Under the pieces are notes generated by a model. That model was not told where the DNA came from. It was given only the letters and a program-made list of their open reading frames with translations, and made no database searches. From Caballeronia sp. NK8 (GTDB lineage: Bacteria > Pseudomonadota > Gammaproteobacteria > Burkholderiales > Burkholderiaceae), in the NCBI RefSeq assembly GCF_018408855.1, contig NZ_AP024323.1, forward strand, positions 62,001 to 126,000: 64,000 nucleotides of DNA. Reading direction: 5' to 3'. The translations under genes and the position numbers were made by a program. The stretch's first letter is position 1; the number at the start of each line of letters is the position of its first letter. Positions 36,615 through 46,130 of the stretch are shown in pieces.

Positions 36615-36636
36615 GAAGGCCGTTCATTCGGCCTTC
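36615..36636 (+). terminator. Intra-operon hairpin (attenuator-like)
   Basis: Arms gaaggccg and cggccttc around a 6-bp loop, followed by tttc. It lies 5 bp after the binding protein stop and 20 bp before the isomerase start. It probably causes partial termination or 3'-end protection so that the binding protein is made in excess. Confidence 0.6.
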
Positions 36637-36655
36637 TTTCTCCTAGAGGCGCAAG

Positions 36656-37729
36656 ATGAAAACCATCAAAGGCCCGGCGATATTTCTCGCGCAGTTCATG
36701 GGCGATCAGCCGCCGTTCGATACGTTGGAGAACCTGGCATCGTGGGCGGCTTCGCTCGGCTATGAAGGCATCCAGGTGCCCGCCGATCCGCGTCTGATCG
36801 ATCTGGAGAAGGCCGCATCGAGCGATGCCTATTGCGACGACATCCGCCGCATCGTCGACGATGCCGGCGTGTCGATCACCGAGTTGTCCACGCATCTGCA
36901 AGGCCAGTTGATCGCCGTGCATCCCGCTTATGACACCTTGTTCGATGGCTTCGCCGCGCCGCACGTGCGCGGCGATCCCGCGGCGCGCACGCAATGGGCG
37001 ATTTCGCAACTGAAGCTCGCGGCGGCTGCGTCGAAGCGGCTGGCCTTAAGCGCGCACGTGACGTTTTCGGGTGCGCTCGCGTGGCCGTATGTGTATCCGT
37101 GGCCACAGCGTCCGGCGGGTCTCGTCGAAGCCGCGTTCGATGAACTCGCCACACGATGGCGGCCGATTCTCGACGAGTTCGATCGCGCGGGCATCGACGT
37201 GTGTTACGAGCTGCACCCCGGCGAGGATCTGCACGACGGCGTCACGTTCGAGCGTTTTCTCGCGGCCGTGGACGATCATCCGCGCGCGAACATCCTGTTC
37301 GATCCGAGTCACTTCGTGTTGCAGCAACTCGATTACCTCGCGTTCATCGATATCTATCACGCGCGCATCAAGGCGTTTCATGTGAAGGACGCGGAGTTTC
37401 GGCCGAACGGCAGACAGGGCGTGTATGGCGGCTATTCCGGCTGGGCCGATCGCGCGGGACGGTTTCGTTCGCTGGGCGATGGCCAGATCGACTTCAAGGC
37501 GATCTTCTCGAAGATGGCGCAATACGACTTTTCCGGCTGGGCCGTGCTCGAATGGGAATGCGCGTTGAAGCATCCCGAGGACGGCGCGCGCGAGGGCGCG
37601 GTGTTCATCCGCGATCACATCATCCGCGTGGCCGAGCGCGCGTTCGACGACTTCGCCGGCAGCGGCGCGAGCCGCGAGCAGATGCGCGGCGTGCTCGGGA
37701 TCGGAGACAACGCGGGAGAGCGGCGATGA
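36656..37729 (+). CDS. Sugar phosphate isomerase/epimerase (xylose isomerase-like TIM barrel)
   Basis: 357 residues of the AP-endonuclease 2/xylose isomerase-like TIM barrel family. Metal ligands are expected in CYELHPGEDLHDG, NILFDPSHFVLQ and IKAFHVKDAEF (Glu/Asp/His). RBS agaggcg precedes the ATG. Members include IolE, IolI, YcjR and tagatose/psicose epimerases, and which one this resembles most cannot be decided by eye. Its stop overlaps the start of the dehydrogenase gene as ATGA, so the two enzymes probably act on the same imported compound (3-keto sugar or inosose chemistry is the usual pairing). Confidence 0.85.
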   Translation: MKTIKGPAIFLAQFMGDQPPFDTLENLASWAASLGYEGIQVPADPRLIDLEKAASSDAYCDDIRRIVDDAGVSITELSTHLQGQLIAVHPAYDTLFDGFAAPHVRGDPAARTQWAISQLKLAAAASKRLALSAHVTFSGALAWPYVYPWPQRPAGLVEAAFDELATRWRPILDEFDRAGIDVCYELHPGEDLHDGVTFERFLAAVDDHPRANILFDPSHFVLQQLDYLAFIDIYHARIKAFHVKDAEFRPNGRQGVYGGYSGWADRAGRFRSLGDGQIDFKAIFSKMAQYDFSGWAVLEWECALKHPEDGAREGAVFIRDHIIRVAERAFDDFAGSGASREQMRGVLGIGDNAGERR

Positions 37730-38847
37730 ATCGCGTGCGATTGGGGATGGTCGGCGGCGGCGAGGGCGCGTTCATCGGCGCGGTGCATCGGATCGCGGCG
37801 CGGCTCGATGATCGTTATGAGCTTGTCGCGGGCGCGTTGTCGTCGGATGCGCGAAGGGCGGCGTCGAGCGCGGCGGCGATCGGCCTTGCGCGCAGCTACG
37901 ACGATTATCGCGAGATGGCGCGCACCGAAGCGGGGCGCTCGGACGGCATCGAGGCGGTGGCCATCGTCACGCCGAATCATCTGCATGCGCCGATCGCCAC
38001 CGCTTTTCTCGAAGCGGGCATCCACGTGATCTGCGACAAGCCGCTCGCCGTTTCGCTCGATGAAGGCGAAGCGCTCGCGAAGCTCGCGCGCGAGAAGGAT
38101 CGCGTGTTCGCGGTGACCTATACCTACACGGGTTATCCGCTCGTGCGCCACGCGCGCGGGATGGTGCGGCGCGGCTTGCTCGGCGACATTCGCGTCGTGC
38201 AGGTCGAGTATGCGCAGGACTGGCTGTCGTTGCCGGTCGAGACGCAATCGAATCGACAGGCCCTGTGGCGCACCGATCCCGCGTTGGCAGGACCGGCGGG
38301 CTGTCTCGGCGATATCGGCACGCATGCGTATCAGCTTGCGGAGTACGTGACGGGGATGCGGCCGATGGAGTTATCGGCGGATGTGACGACGTTCGTGCCG
38401 AAACGGCGCGTGGACGATCACGTTCAGGCGATGTTCCGTTATGCGGGCGGCGCGCGCGGGATGCTGTGGGCGAGCCAGGTCGCGGCGGGCGAGGAGAACG
38501 CGCTGCGCTTGCGTGTGTATGGCACGAAGGCGGGCATCGCGTTCGATCAGCAGAAGCCGAATGAGTTGTGGTTCACGCCGATTGGGGGTGCGTCGGAGCG
38601 TCTGACGCGCGGGCGCGTGCAGAGTCCGGAAGCGCTGCACGCGACGCGCGTGCCGGCCGGCCATCCGGAAGGGTATCTGGAGGCGTTCGCGCAGGTCTAT
38701 ACGGATGCAGCGGCGTGCATCGCAAGCGGGACGACGCAGGGGGATGACTGGCTGACGACCGTCGAGGATGGGGTCGCCGGGTTGAGGTTCGTGGATGCGG
38801 TGTTGAGGAGCAGCGAGGGGAATGGGGAGTGGGTGGCGCTTGCCTGA
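37726..38847 (+). CDS. Gfo/Idh/MocA-family NAD(P)-dependent dehydrogenase
   Basis: 373 residues. The N-terminal Rossmann fold begins LGMVGGGEGAFIGAVHR, and the conserved catalytic EKP-type motif appears as CDKPLAVSLDEGEAL. The C-terminal substrate domain has the GxxxDxGxH motif as CLGDIGTHAYQL. It should oxidise a sugar, inositol or glycoside at a ring hydroxyl. Last gene of the LacI-ABC-isomerase operon, translationally coupled to the isomerase. Substrate is unknown; inositol isomers or 3-keto-glycosides are possibilities. Confidence 0.87.
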   Translation: MNRVRLGMVGGGEGAFIGAVHRIAARLDDRYELVAGALSSDARRAASSAAAIGLARSYDDYREMARTEAGRSDGIEAVAIVTPNHLHAPIATAFLEAGIHVICDKPLAVSLDEGEALAKLAREKDRVFAVTYTYTGYPLVRHARGMVRRGLLGDIRVVQVEYAQDWLSLPVETQSNRQALWRTDPALAGPAGCLGDIGTHAYQLAEYVTGMRPMELSADVTTFVPKRRVDDHVQAMFRYAGGARGMLWASQVAAGEENALRLRVYGTKAGIAFDQQKPNELWFTPIGGASERLTRGRVQSPEALHATRVPAGHPEGYLEAFAQVYTDAAACIASGTTQGDDWLTTVEDGVAGLRFVDAVLRSSEGNGEWVALA

Positions 38848-38860
38848 TGATGCGCATGCC

Positions 38861-39211
38861 TCAGTCGATCACCCATTTTCCTCGAATCATCGCTTCCTCC
38901 AGCATGCCTAGGGTGAGTTGCCATCCGCCTAGCGTTTCCCGAGCTTGCAGGCTGAAGGGCGATTTGAGCAGTGTCCCGAAAAATGCTGGCTTGCTTAACT
39001 TGATGAATGGGTAATAGTGGTCCAGCTCGAATCCGCTCATGTCGACGCCGAATTTCGATCCCCAATCGTCGAGCAACGCTGAAATCGCGGGCGGATTCAA
39101 GTCGAGGTCGTGATACAGATCGGTCTCGGGCGAGAGTTTGCGCTTGCCCAGCTTCACTTCGAGATATTCGATGAGCAGTTCCCAGGCTTTCGATTGGGCA
39201 ATCATTTTCAA
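38861..39211 (-). CDS. DUF1493 family protein (acyl-carrier-like)
   Basis: 116 residues, the usual DUF1493 length. The segment LSPETDLYHDLDLNPPAISALL resembles the helix II entry of acyl carrier proteins, except that the usual Asp-Ser is replaced by Leu-Asn, so there is no phosphopantetheine serine. The remainder FELDHYYPF and LTLGMLEEAMIRGKWV is family-typical. Role unknown; enterobacterial members lie near virulence or cell-surface genes. It is an isolated gene, convergent with the sugar operon (13-bp gap). Confidence 0.75.
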   Translation of the reverse strand: MKMIAQSKAWELLIEYLEVKLGKRKLSPETDLYHDLDLNPPAISALLDDWGSKFGVDMSGFELDHYYPFIKLSKPAFFGTLLKSPFSLQARETLGGWQLTLGMLEEAMIRGKWVID

Positions 39212-39312
39212 TCTTCGGGCTTCTGAGCGGAACGGGTCGGGCGATAATAGTTCCGTATATCTAATTAATCAACGCTTGCGCAACAGCAGCAATCCCACAC
39301 GCCATATCGCCA

Positions 39313-39345
39313 AAAAAAACGCGACTCCCGAAAGAGCCGCGTTTC
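39313..39345 (-). terminator. Intrinsic terminator of gnd
   Basis: On the minus strand: stem aacgcggctc / gagtcgcgtt (one mismatch) with a 6-nt loop, followed by eight T residues. It lies 35 bp after the gnd stop and is the clearest intrinsic terminator in the window together with 61729-61756. Confidence 0.88.
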
Positions 39346-39379
39346 TCACCTCAAAACTCAAAACCGAATCGTTTCGACC

Positions 39380-40786
<1,407 letters not shown>

Positions 40787-41069
40787 GCTTGATCTCCGGA
40801 TAACCGAAGCCGGTGCGGCTCGTGGCGCGCGGCTTCGGGATGAAAACGTGTCGATGGGAGCGGCGCCCGCGCGTGAGAGATCGTCTCCAGGTTCGATCGG
40901 CGGCTCGACGGGCCGTGCGGCGAACCGAACGTTGCGCGAACGCGGACCGCCCCGAATTTACCACTTTGAGGCGCATCCGGCATGGGGCATGCCGCCCGCA
41001 CGAGCGCTTTGCGCGCCGCCGTCTTAGAATGAACGCCCGCAACGAGCACGCCGCGAAGGCCCGCCGAAG
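40787..41069. other. Divergent region between gnd and the GIY-YIG-like gene
   Basis: 283 bp. It must hold both promoters. I see no clear -35/-10 pair, operator or RNA gene. Confidence 0.4.
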
Positions 41070-41411
41070 ATGCCGTCGTCGCGGCGCACGCGCCGCCATC
41101 ATTACTCCGTCTATGTGGTCGAACTGTCCGGCTCGGTCTGGAACGAAGCGCGCTTTCGCCGCGCGAATCCGGATTACGTGACCGGCATGCCGTTCGTCTA
41201 CGTGGGCATGACGGGCGTCGATCCGGACGTGCGCTTCGACAAGCACAAGGCGGGCATCCAGTCGAACCGCTTCGTCCGCGAATTCGGGCTGCGGCTTTTG
41301 CCGCAACTGTACGAGATGTACAACCCGATGCCCTACGACGGCGCGCGCGACATGGAAGTGGAACTGGCGATCGGCTTGCGGGAAGCGGGCTATGGCGTCT
41401 GGCAGGCGTGA
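41070..41411 (+). CDS. Small GIY-YIG-like protein
   Basis: 113 residues. YSVYVVEL, then FVYVGMTG, then the Arg of DVRFDKHKAGIQ and a late Glu in ARDMEVELAIGL match the order of key residues in GIY-YIG endonucleases (Tyr, Tyr-x-Gly, Arg, Glu), and size suits a stand-alone domain. Known members nick DNA in repair or mobile elements, but many small stand-alone ones have no assigned role. The assignment is by pattern only. It overlaps the next frame slightly, and the ketopantoate-reductase-like gene starts 30 bp downstream. Confidence 0.55.
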   Translation: MPSSRRTRRHHYSVYVVELSGSVWNEARFRRANPDYVTGMPFVYVGMTGVDPDVRFDKHKAGIQSNRFVREFGLRLLPQLYEMYNPMPYDGARDMEVELAIGLREAGYGVWQA

Positions 41412-41440
41412 CGCGGTATATCTATGACAAGGAGCGAGAC

Positions 41441-42379
41441 ATGCGGATTCTGGTAGTGGGCGCGGGGGCCATCGGCGGATATTTCGGCGCGCGGTTGCTC
41501 GAAGCGGGCAGGGACGTGACCTTCCTCGTGCGCGAACGTCGCGCCGAGCGGCTGCGGCAGTGCGGCCTGAAAGTGAAAAGCCCCGAGGGCGATCTGGCGT
41601 TCGCCTGTCCGCCGATGGTGCTCGCGAAGGACATCGACGGTCCCTACGATCTCGTGCTGCTGAGCTGCAAGGCCTACGACCTGCAAGGCGCGATCGATTC
41701 CTTCGCGGCCGCCGTCGGTCCCGACACCGCGATCCTGCCGCTCCTGAACGGCATGGGCCATCTCGACGCGCTCGATGCGCGCTTCAACCCGGCGAACGTG
41801 CTCGGCGGCCAATGCGTGATCGCCGCGACGCTCGATGCCGAAGGCGAAATCCTGCATCTGAACAACCTGCATTCGATGACCATCGGCGAGCGCGCGGGCG
41901 GGCGCAGCGCGCGCATCGACGCGATCGCCGCGCAACTCGGCGGCGCGGGCTTCGACCTGAGCGTGAGCGAAGACATCCTGCAGTCGATGTGGGACAAGTG
42001 GGTCTTCCTCGCCACGCTCGCGACCGGCACCTGCCTGATGCGCGCGCCCATCGGCGATATTCTCGCGGCGCCGGGCGGCGAGGCGCTGCTGTTCCGGCTC
42101 TTCGACGAATGCTGCGGCATCGCCGGCGACAACGCGCACGCGCCGGGCGAGCCGGTCGTCACGCGCGCCCGTGCGTTCTTCTCCGAGCGCGGCTCGCTGA
42201 TGACCGCGTCGATGCTGCGCGATCTGGAGAACGGCGCGCCGATCGAAGCCGATCACATCGTCGGGGATTTGCTGGCGCGGCGGCGCACGGCGATCGACGG
42301 CGTGTCGGCGCTGGCGGTGGCGTATGCGCATCTGAAAGCCTACGAGGCGCGCCGGGCGCGCTCGGCCGCGTCGCGCTGA
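41441..42379 (+). CDS. 2-dehydropantoate 2-reductase family protein (PanE-like)
   Basis: 312 residues. Start at ATG 41441 with AAGGAG before it; the 41408 start adds 11 residues. N-terminal RILVVGAGAIGGYFGARLLEAG binds NADP, LLSCKAYDLQGAI carries the catalytic Lys, and LWDKW-type SMWDKWVFLATLATGTCLMR is the family's C-terminal helix. True PanE reduces ketopantoate for pantothenate synthesis, but Burkholderia genomes encode several paralogues of this fold with other substrates, so a function beyond the family is not claimed. It precedes the split chromate transporter genes by 3 bp. Confidence 0.82.
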   Translation: MRILVVGAGAIGGYFGARLLEAGRDVTFLVRERRAERLRQCGLKVKSPEGDLAFACPPMVLAKDIDGPYDLVLLSCKAYDLQGAIDSFAAAVGPDTAILPLLNGMGHLDALDARFNPANVLGGQCVIAATLDAEGEILHLNNLHSMTIGERAGGRSARIDAIAAQLGGAGFDLSVSEDILQSMWDKWVFLATLATGTCLMRAPIGDILAAPGGEALLFRLFDECCGIAGDNAHAPGEPVVTRARAFFSERGSLMTASMLRDLENGAPIEADHIVGDLLARRRTAIDGVSALAVAYAHLKAYEARRARSAASR

Positions 42380-42382
42380 GCG

Positions 42383-42931
42383 ATGGATCGCGAAGAACCG
42401 CCGCGCCCCAGCGTCGCGGAGATTTTCACGGGCTTTCTCACGCTCGGGCTGACGGCCTTCGGCGGCGCGCTGCCGCTTGCGCGTCGCGAGATCGTCGAAC
42501 GCCGCAAGTGGCTCGACGCCGACGCGTTCACCGATCTCCTCGGCCTTTGCCAGTTCCTTCCGGGCGGCAACGTGATCAATCTGTCGGTGGCCATCGGCAT
42601 GCGCTTTCGCGGCGTGCCCGGCGCGCTCGCGGGCCTGCTCGGTCTGCTCGCCGGGCCTTCGCTCATCGTGATCGCGCTCGGCGTGATCTATCAGCGCACG
42701 CATCAGGACCCGCGCATCGCGCATCTGTTCGCGGGGCTCGCGGCAGCCGCGGCGGGCCTGCTCGTCGCGATGGCGGTGAAGATCATGTGGCCATTGCGCC
42801 GCAAGCCGGAAGCGGCCGTCGTCGCGCTCCTGATGTTCGCGGCGATCGCGTTCCTGCGCACGCCTCTCCTGCCGACGATGCTGGTCTTCACGCCGCTCTC
42901 GGTGCTGATCGCGTGGAAGCTGCGCCGATGA
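42383..42931 (+). CDS. Chromate transporter, N-terminal-type half (short-chain CHR)
   Basis: 182 residues with about five or six hydrophobic segments. GLTAFGGALPLARREIVERR is the CHR domain signature, followed by CQFLPGGNVINLSVAIG. It is one half of a two-gene short-chain chromate transporter. The second half overlaps by ATGA. Such pairs are thought to assemble as a heterodimer and export chromate, driven by ion gradients, though several CHR proteins may not transport chromate at all. Confidence 0.85.
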   Translation: MDREEPPRPSVAEIFTGFLTLGLTAFGGALPLARREIVERRKWLDADAFTDLLGLCQFLPGGNVINLSVAIGMRFRGVPGALAGLLGLLAGPSLIVIALGVIYQRTHQDPRIAHLFAGLAAAAAGLLVAMAVKIMWPLRRKPEAAVVALLMFAAIAFLRTPLLPTMLVFTPLSVLIAWKLRR

Positions 42932-43455
42932 TGGACAACCTGCTGTCGCTCGCCGCGATCTTCAGTCAGTTGTCGCTGCTCGCGTTCGGCGGCGGCAACT
43001 CGATCCTGCCGGAAATGCAGCGTCAGGTGGTGCAGGTCCACGACTGGATGTCGAGCGCCGATTTCTCCGCGCTCTTCGCGCTCGCGCAGGCCGCGCCCGG
43101 CCCCAACATGATGGTCGTCACGCTGATCGGCTGGCACGTCGCGGGATGGCCGGGCGTGCTCGTCACCTCGATCGCGAAGTTCGGGCCTTCGTCGCTCGTG
43201 ACAGTCGCCGCGCTGCACGCGTGGGAGCGATTCAAGGACCGGCCGTGGCGGCGCTTCATCCAGCTCGGCCTCGTGCCGATCACGGCGGGGCTCGTCGCGG
43301 CGAGCGCGCTGCTGATCGCTCAGGCATCGGACCGGACGTGGCTATTGACGGCGATCACCGTCGTCGTGGCGACGCTTTCGTACCGCACGCGGCTGCATCC
43401 GCTCTGGCTGCTCGCGGGCGGCGCGCTCATCGGGCTGACCGGTTTTGGACAATGA
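42928..43455 (+). CDS. Chromate transporter, C-terminal-type half (short-chain CHR)
   Basis: 175 residues with the second CHR domain: SLLAFGGGNSILPEMQRQVV, then ALAQAAPGPNMMVVTLIG, and hydrophobic helices to the C-terminus. It begins at ATG 42928, overlapping the stop of the first half. The Pro-Gly-Pro element of the two halves (LPGGN against APGPN) is the usual asymmetry of such pairs. Confidence 0.85.
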   Translation: MMDNLLSLAAIFSQLSLLAFGGGNSILPEMQRQVVQVHDWMSSADFSALFALAQAAPGPNMMVVTLIGWHVAGWPGVLVTSIAKFGPSSLVTVAALHAWERFKDRPWRRFIQLGLVPITAGLVAASALLIAQASDRTWLLTAITVVVATLSYRTRLHPLWLLAGGALIGLTGFGQ

Positions 43456-43918
43456 CGCCGCTGGTTTGATTCATTGCAATCGCCGCAATAATCATTTGCG
43501 TGTATCACGCGACTTTCATTAGTCTCACTGGCTTCTCAAAAAATGACAAATTCCAGTTTGACGGATCGAATATTGATTCCGTAGATTACGCTCCTGCCAT
43601 TTAGAAATATCCAAGTCAATTAATCGTTTTCCTGACTTTGTCAGGGCCACTTTATTCGGTCACGAAAGCGCGCGCAGCCCCCGGCGACGCGCGGGAGGAA
43701 TCTTTTACCCTACGGAACGAAACGCGAACCGTCGCTCGAATTTCCTAGTGAAACAGGGAATGTGCATCGTCGAATTAGATTCGGTTAAGAGATTGCATAA
43801 CAAAATCTGATATATCTGACTCGAAAATGAGAAACAGCTTTCAGTCGATGTCGAATAGCTTGCCAGATTGACAGTTGCTATCTACCGAAATGCCTCACGT
43901 CGTAACAGGAGAAATCAA
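43456..43918. other. AT-rich non-coding stretch, 463 bp
   Basis: Clearly more AT-rich than either flank (many short A/T runs, for example around 43540-43640 and 43780-43860). I find no convincing frame, RNA gene or inverted repeat in it. It probably marks the edge of horizontally acquired DNA that continues through 44895, and must hold the promoter of the following gene. A TTGACA at 43868-43873 has no good partner -10. Confidence 0.5.
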
Positions 43919-44239
43919 ATGAAAATAAGAAGTTCCCCGGTGATTCCGTCGCTGATATGCCCCGGTATTCCGCTTGACGGCGTGCGGATCGGCGTCGTCG
44001 TCCGGATCGTCGACTCCGACACGTCCGCGTATATCAACTACCTGATCCAGGCCGCCGACGGAACCCAGTACGCAGCGCAGATGGACACCCGGCGGCGGCG
44101 CAACCGGGACGCCCTGATACGCCTCGCGGTCGAATCCGGGCGCTCCGTCATGCTCGTCGGCGGCATCAACAGTTATGTGCGATCGGCGGTCGTCGGGACC
44201 GAAAGCCATGCGTTTGCGGGTAATGACGGCTTGCATTAG
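43919..44239 (+). CDS. Small protein with one repeat module (unrecognised family)
   Basis: 106 residues with CAGGAG before the ATG. I do not recognise the family with certainty. The core (about residues 24-85) has the pattern VVVRIVDSDTSAYINYLIQ, DGTQYAAQM, then NRDALIRLAVESGRSVMLVGG. The same module occurs twice in the next protein. It has no signal peptide or membrane segment. The strand-helix-strand pattern with a glycine-rich last strand recalls small OB-like folds such as AB5-toxin B subunits, but that is only a resemblance. It lies in an AT-rich patch. Confidence 0.65.
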   Translation: MKIRSSPVIPSLICPGIPLDGVRIGVVVRIVDSDTSAYINYLIQAADGTQYAAQMDTRRRRNRDALIRLAVESGRSVMLVGGINSYVRSAVVGTESHAFAGNDGLH

Positions 44240-44334
44240 GCGAGCGCGTGCGAACGGCGCGCTTGAATCGCAAAAGCGCCGTTCAGCCATATCGGCTCAC
44301 AGTGGGCCGTAATTCAGATATATAGGGTGATTCG

Positions 44335-44895
44335 TTGAGAAACATTGATAGCAATGCCAGCCTGCTGCTGGTTCGAGGTGGCGTTCCCCTCCGGGACGTG
44401 AGAGGCGGATATTTAATCCGCATTATCGATTCAAACGACCTTGAAAATGTCAATTACATACTCCGATCCGAAGACGGCGCGTCATACTGCGGTCAGTTGA
44501 ATATCTCCGCTCACGACAATCGCAACAATCTCCTGATGATGGCGCTCGATTATGGCCTGCCCATTACGCTGGCCGGCGATCAGCGCGGCTATATCATCGG
44601 AATGGCCATTGGGCCCAGTGATTCGCCGATTCCGTCATTGAATTCCACGTTTCTCAAACTGCAGGACACGCGCACGGGAATCGTGGTCCGGATCGTCGAC
44701 AAGGACCAGGGCGCCGCCGTCCATTACGTGCTGCAAACGAACGACGGCTCGCGCTATTGCATGCACATGTGGCCGAACGGGGAAAGCTACGACAATCGAA
44801 ATAATCTCTTTATGATGGCGCTGAGAACGAATATGGCCGTGACCGTCACCGGAAGCCCGCATCACGAGGTGACGGCGATTGCGATCGGATCGTGA
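44335..44895 (+). CDS. Two-module relative of the preceding small protein
   Basis: 186 residues starting at TTG 44335 with agggtga 6 bp before it. It contains two tandem copies of the module seen in the preceding gene: residues about 24-85 (YLIRIIDSNDLENVNYILR, DGASYCGQL, DNRNNLLMMALDYGLPITLAG) and about 110-180 (VVRIVDKDQGAAVHYVLQ, DGSRYCMHM, DNRNNLFMMALRTNMAVTV). Cys residues occur at the same position in both modules (SYC, RYC) but not in the single-module protein (QYA). No signal peptide. The gene pair is probably a small duplicated family. Function unknown. Confidence 0.65.
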   Translation: MRNIDSNASLLLVRGGVPLRDVRGGYLIRIIDSNDLENVNYILRSEDGASYCGQLNISAHDNRNNLLMMALDYGLPITLAGDQRGYIIGMAIGPSDSPIPSLNSTFLKLQDTRTGIVVRIVDKDQGAAVHYVLQTNDGSRYCMHMWPNGESYDNRNNLFMMALRTNMAVTVTGSPHHEVTAIAIGS

Positions 44896-44979
44896 CGCCC
44901 CCGTAGATCTCGGCTTTGCGGGCGGCGGGCAGATTTTCTGCTGAACGCCCAATAAGACGAAGGAGCAAGGACGAGCGCC

Positions 44980-45315
44980 ATGACCATGAATATCGAATAC
45001 GCGAAAAGCGCGCCCGAGCGCGCGGAAATCGACGCGCTGAGCGGCCCGCTGGTCGTCGAGTTCGGCACCGACTGGTGCGGCTTCTGCCGCGCCGCGCAGC
45101 CGCTGATCGCGCAGGCGTTTCAGGGACATGGCGCCATCAGGCACCTGAAAATCGAGGACGGCAGCGGCCGGCCGCTCGGCCGCTCGTTTCGCGTGAAGCT
45201 CTGGCCGACGCTCGTCTTCATGCTGGGCGGCAAGGAGGTCGCGCGCCTGGTGCGTCCCGGCGACGTCGCCGAAATCCGCAACGCGCTCGCGCTCATCGAC
45301 GAGCCGCTCGCGTAA
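44980..45315 (+). CDS. Thioredoxin-family protein
   Basis: 111 residues with thioredoxin fold. Active site WCGFC (Trp-Cys-Gly-Phe-Cys, Cys31/Cys34 region) replaces the common WCGPC, and the cis-Pro lies in LWPTLVF. No signal peptide, so it should work in the cytoplasm as a disulfide reductase. An in-frame ATG two codons later is an equally possible start. Its neighbours give no obvious partner. Confidence 0.85.
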   Translation: MTMNIEYAKSAPERAEIDALSGPLVVEFGTDWCGFCRAAQPLIAQAFQGHGAIRHLKIEDGSGRPLGRSFRVKLWPTLVFMLGGKEVARLVRPGDVAEIRNALALIDEPLA

Positions 45316-45405
45316 TCGCACGCGACTAAGGGTTTTGCCTTGGTCAACGTCTGGCCCGTAAACTTGTATGATGACCCGACAACTTTACGATCGTCATCGA
45401 TTCGC

Positions 45406-46110
45406 ATGTTCGAAAAGATTCCGCCGCGCGCCCTGTCCGATTCGGTCGCGCAGCAACTGCAAAAGCTGATCGAGAAGGGCAGCTTCGCCAGCACCGGCAA
45501 GCTGCCGACTGAAGCCGTGCTCGCGCAGGAGTTCGGCGTGAGCCGCACGGTGATCCGCGAAGCGGTCTCGCGGCTGAAGAACGAAGGCATGGTCGAGCCG
45601 CGGCAAGGCAGCGGCGTGTTCATCGTCGAGCGCGCGGGCATCCGGCCGCTGCGGATCGACTACGCGCAGGCCGCCGAGCCGGGCGCGGTCGTGCAGATTC
45701 TCGCGCTGCGCCGGGCGATCGAGGCCGAAGTGGCGTCCGAAGCCGCGCTGCGCCGCACCGACGCCCAGCTCGCCGCCATCGACGACGCCCTCGCGCGTAT
45801 CGACGCCGCGGTGCGCGAAGGCCGCGACGGCGTCGCCGAGGACGTCGCGTTTCATCGCGAAATCGCCAATGCGACCGGCAATCCGTACTTCCTGAAAACC
45901 CTCACCTTTCTGAACCAGTATCTCGAAGCCGGCACGATCGTCACGCGCGGCAACGAAGCGCTGCGCGAGGATTTCATGCGACAGGTGCGCGAGGAACACG
46001 CGGCGATCGTCGAGGCGATCCGCGCCAGCAACGCCGCCGCCGCGCGCAACGCCGCGCAGACGCATCTCATCAACGCCGCGCGCCGCCTGTCGGAAGCGGG
46101 CATCTGCTAA
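45406..46110 (+). CDS. GntR-family (FadR subfamily) regulator of the threonate/erythronate operon
   Basis: 234 residues. Winged helix at residues about 8-75 (LPTEAVLAQEFGVSRTVIRE and the wing PRQGSGVFI), then a FadR-type all-helical ligand domain (FCD) with the metal-binding His residues in AFHREIANATGN and EEHAAIVEAI. It begins the otn operon, 20 bp before ltnD. It probably represses the operon and is relieved by a tetronate intermediate. A TATGAT hexamer at 45367-45372 is a possible -10, without a clear -35. Confidence 0.85.
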   Translation: MFEKIPPRALSDSVAQQLQKLIEKGSFASTGKLPTEAVLAQEFGVSRTVIREAVSRLKNEGMVEPRQGSGVFIVERAGIRPLRIDYAQAAEPGAVVQILALRRAIEAEVASEAALRRTDAQLAAIDDALARIDAAVREGRDGVAEDVAFHREIANATGNPYFLKTLTFLNQYLEAGTIVTRGNEALREDFMRQVREEHAAIVEAIRASNAAAARNAAQTHLINAARRLSEAGIC

Positions 46111-46130
46111 TTCATCGGGAAAAAAACGCT

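Noticed and set aside
43868..43920. TTGACA at 43868 as a promoter for the repeat-module genes
   Set aside because: No acceptable -10 lies 16-18 bp downstream (tgcctc), and it would leave a very short leader.
45364..45398. GntR operator before the threonate regulator (ttgt...acaa and gatgac...gtcatc)
   Set aside because: Arms are only 4 to 6 bp with wide, unmatched spacing; not distinguishable from chance.
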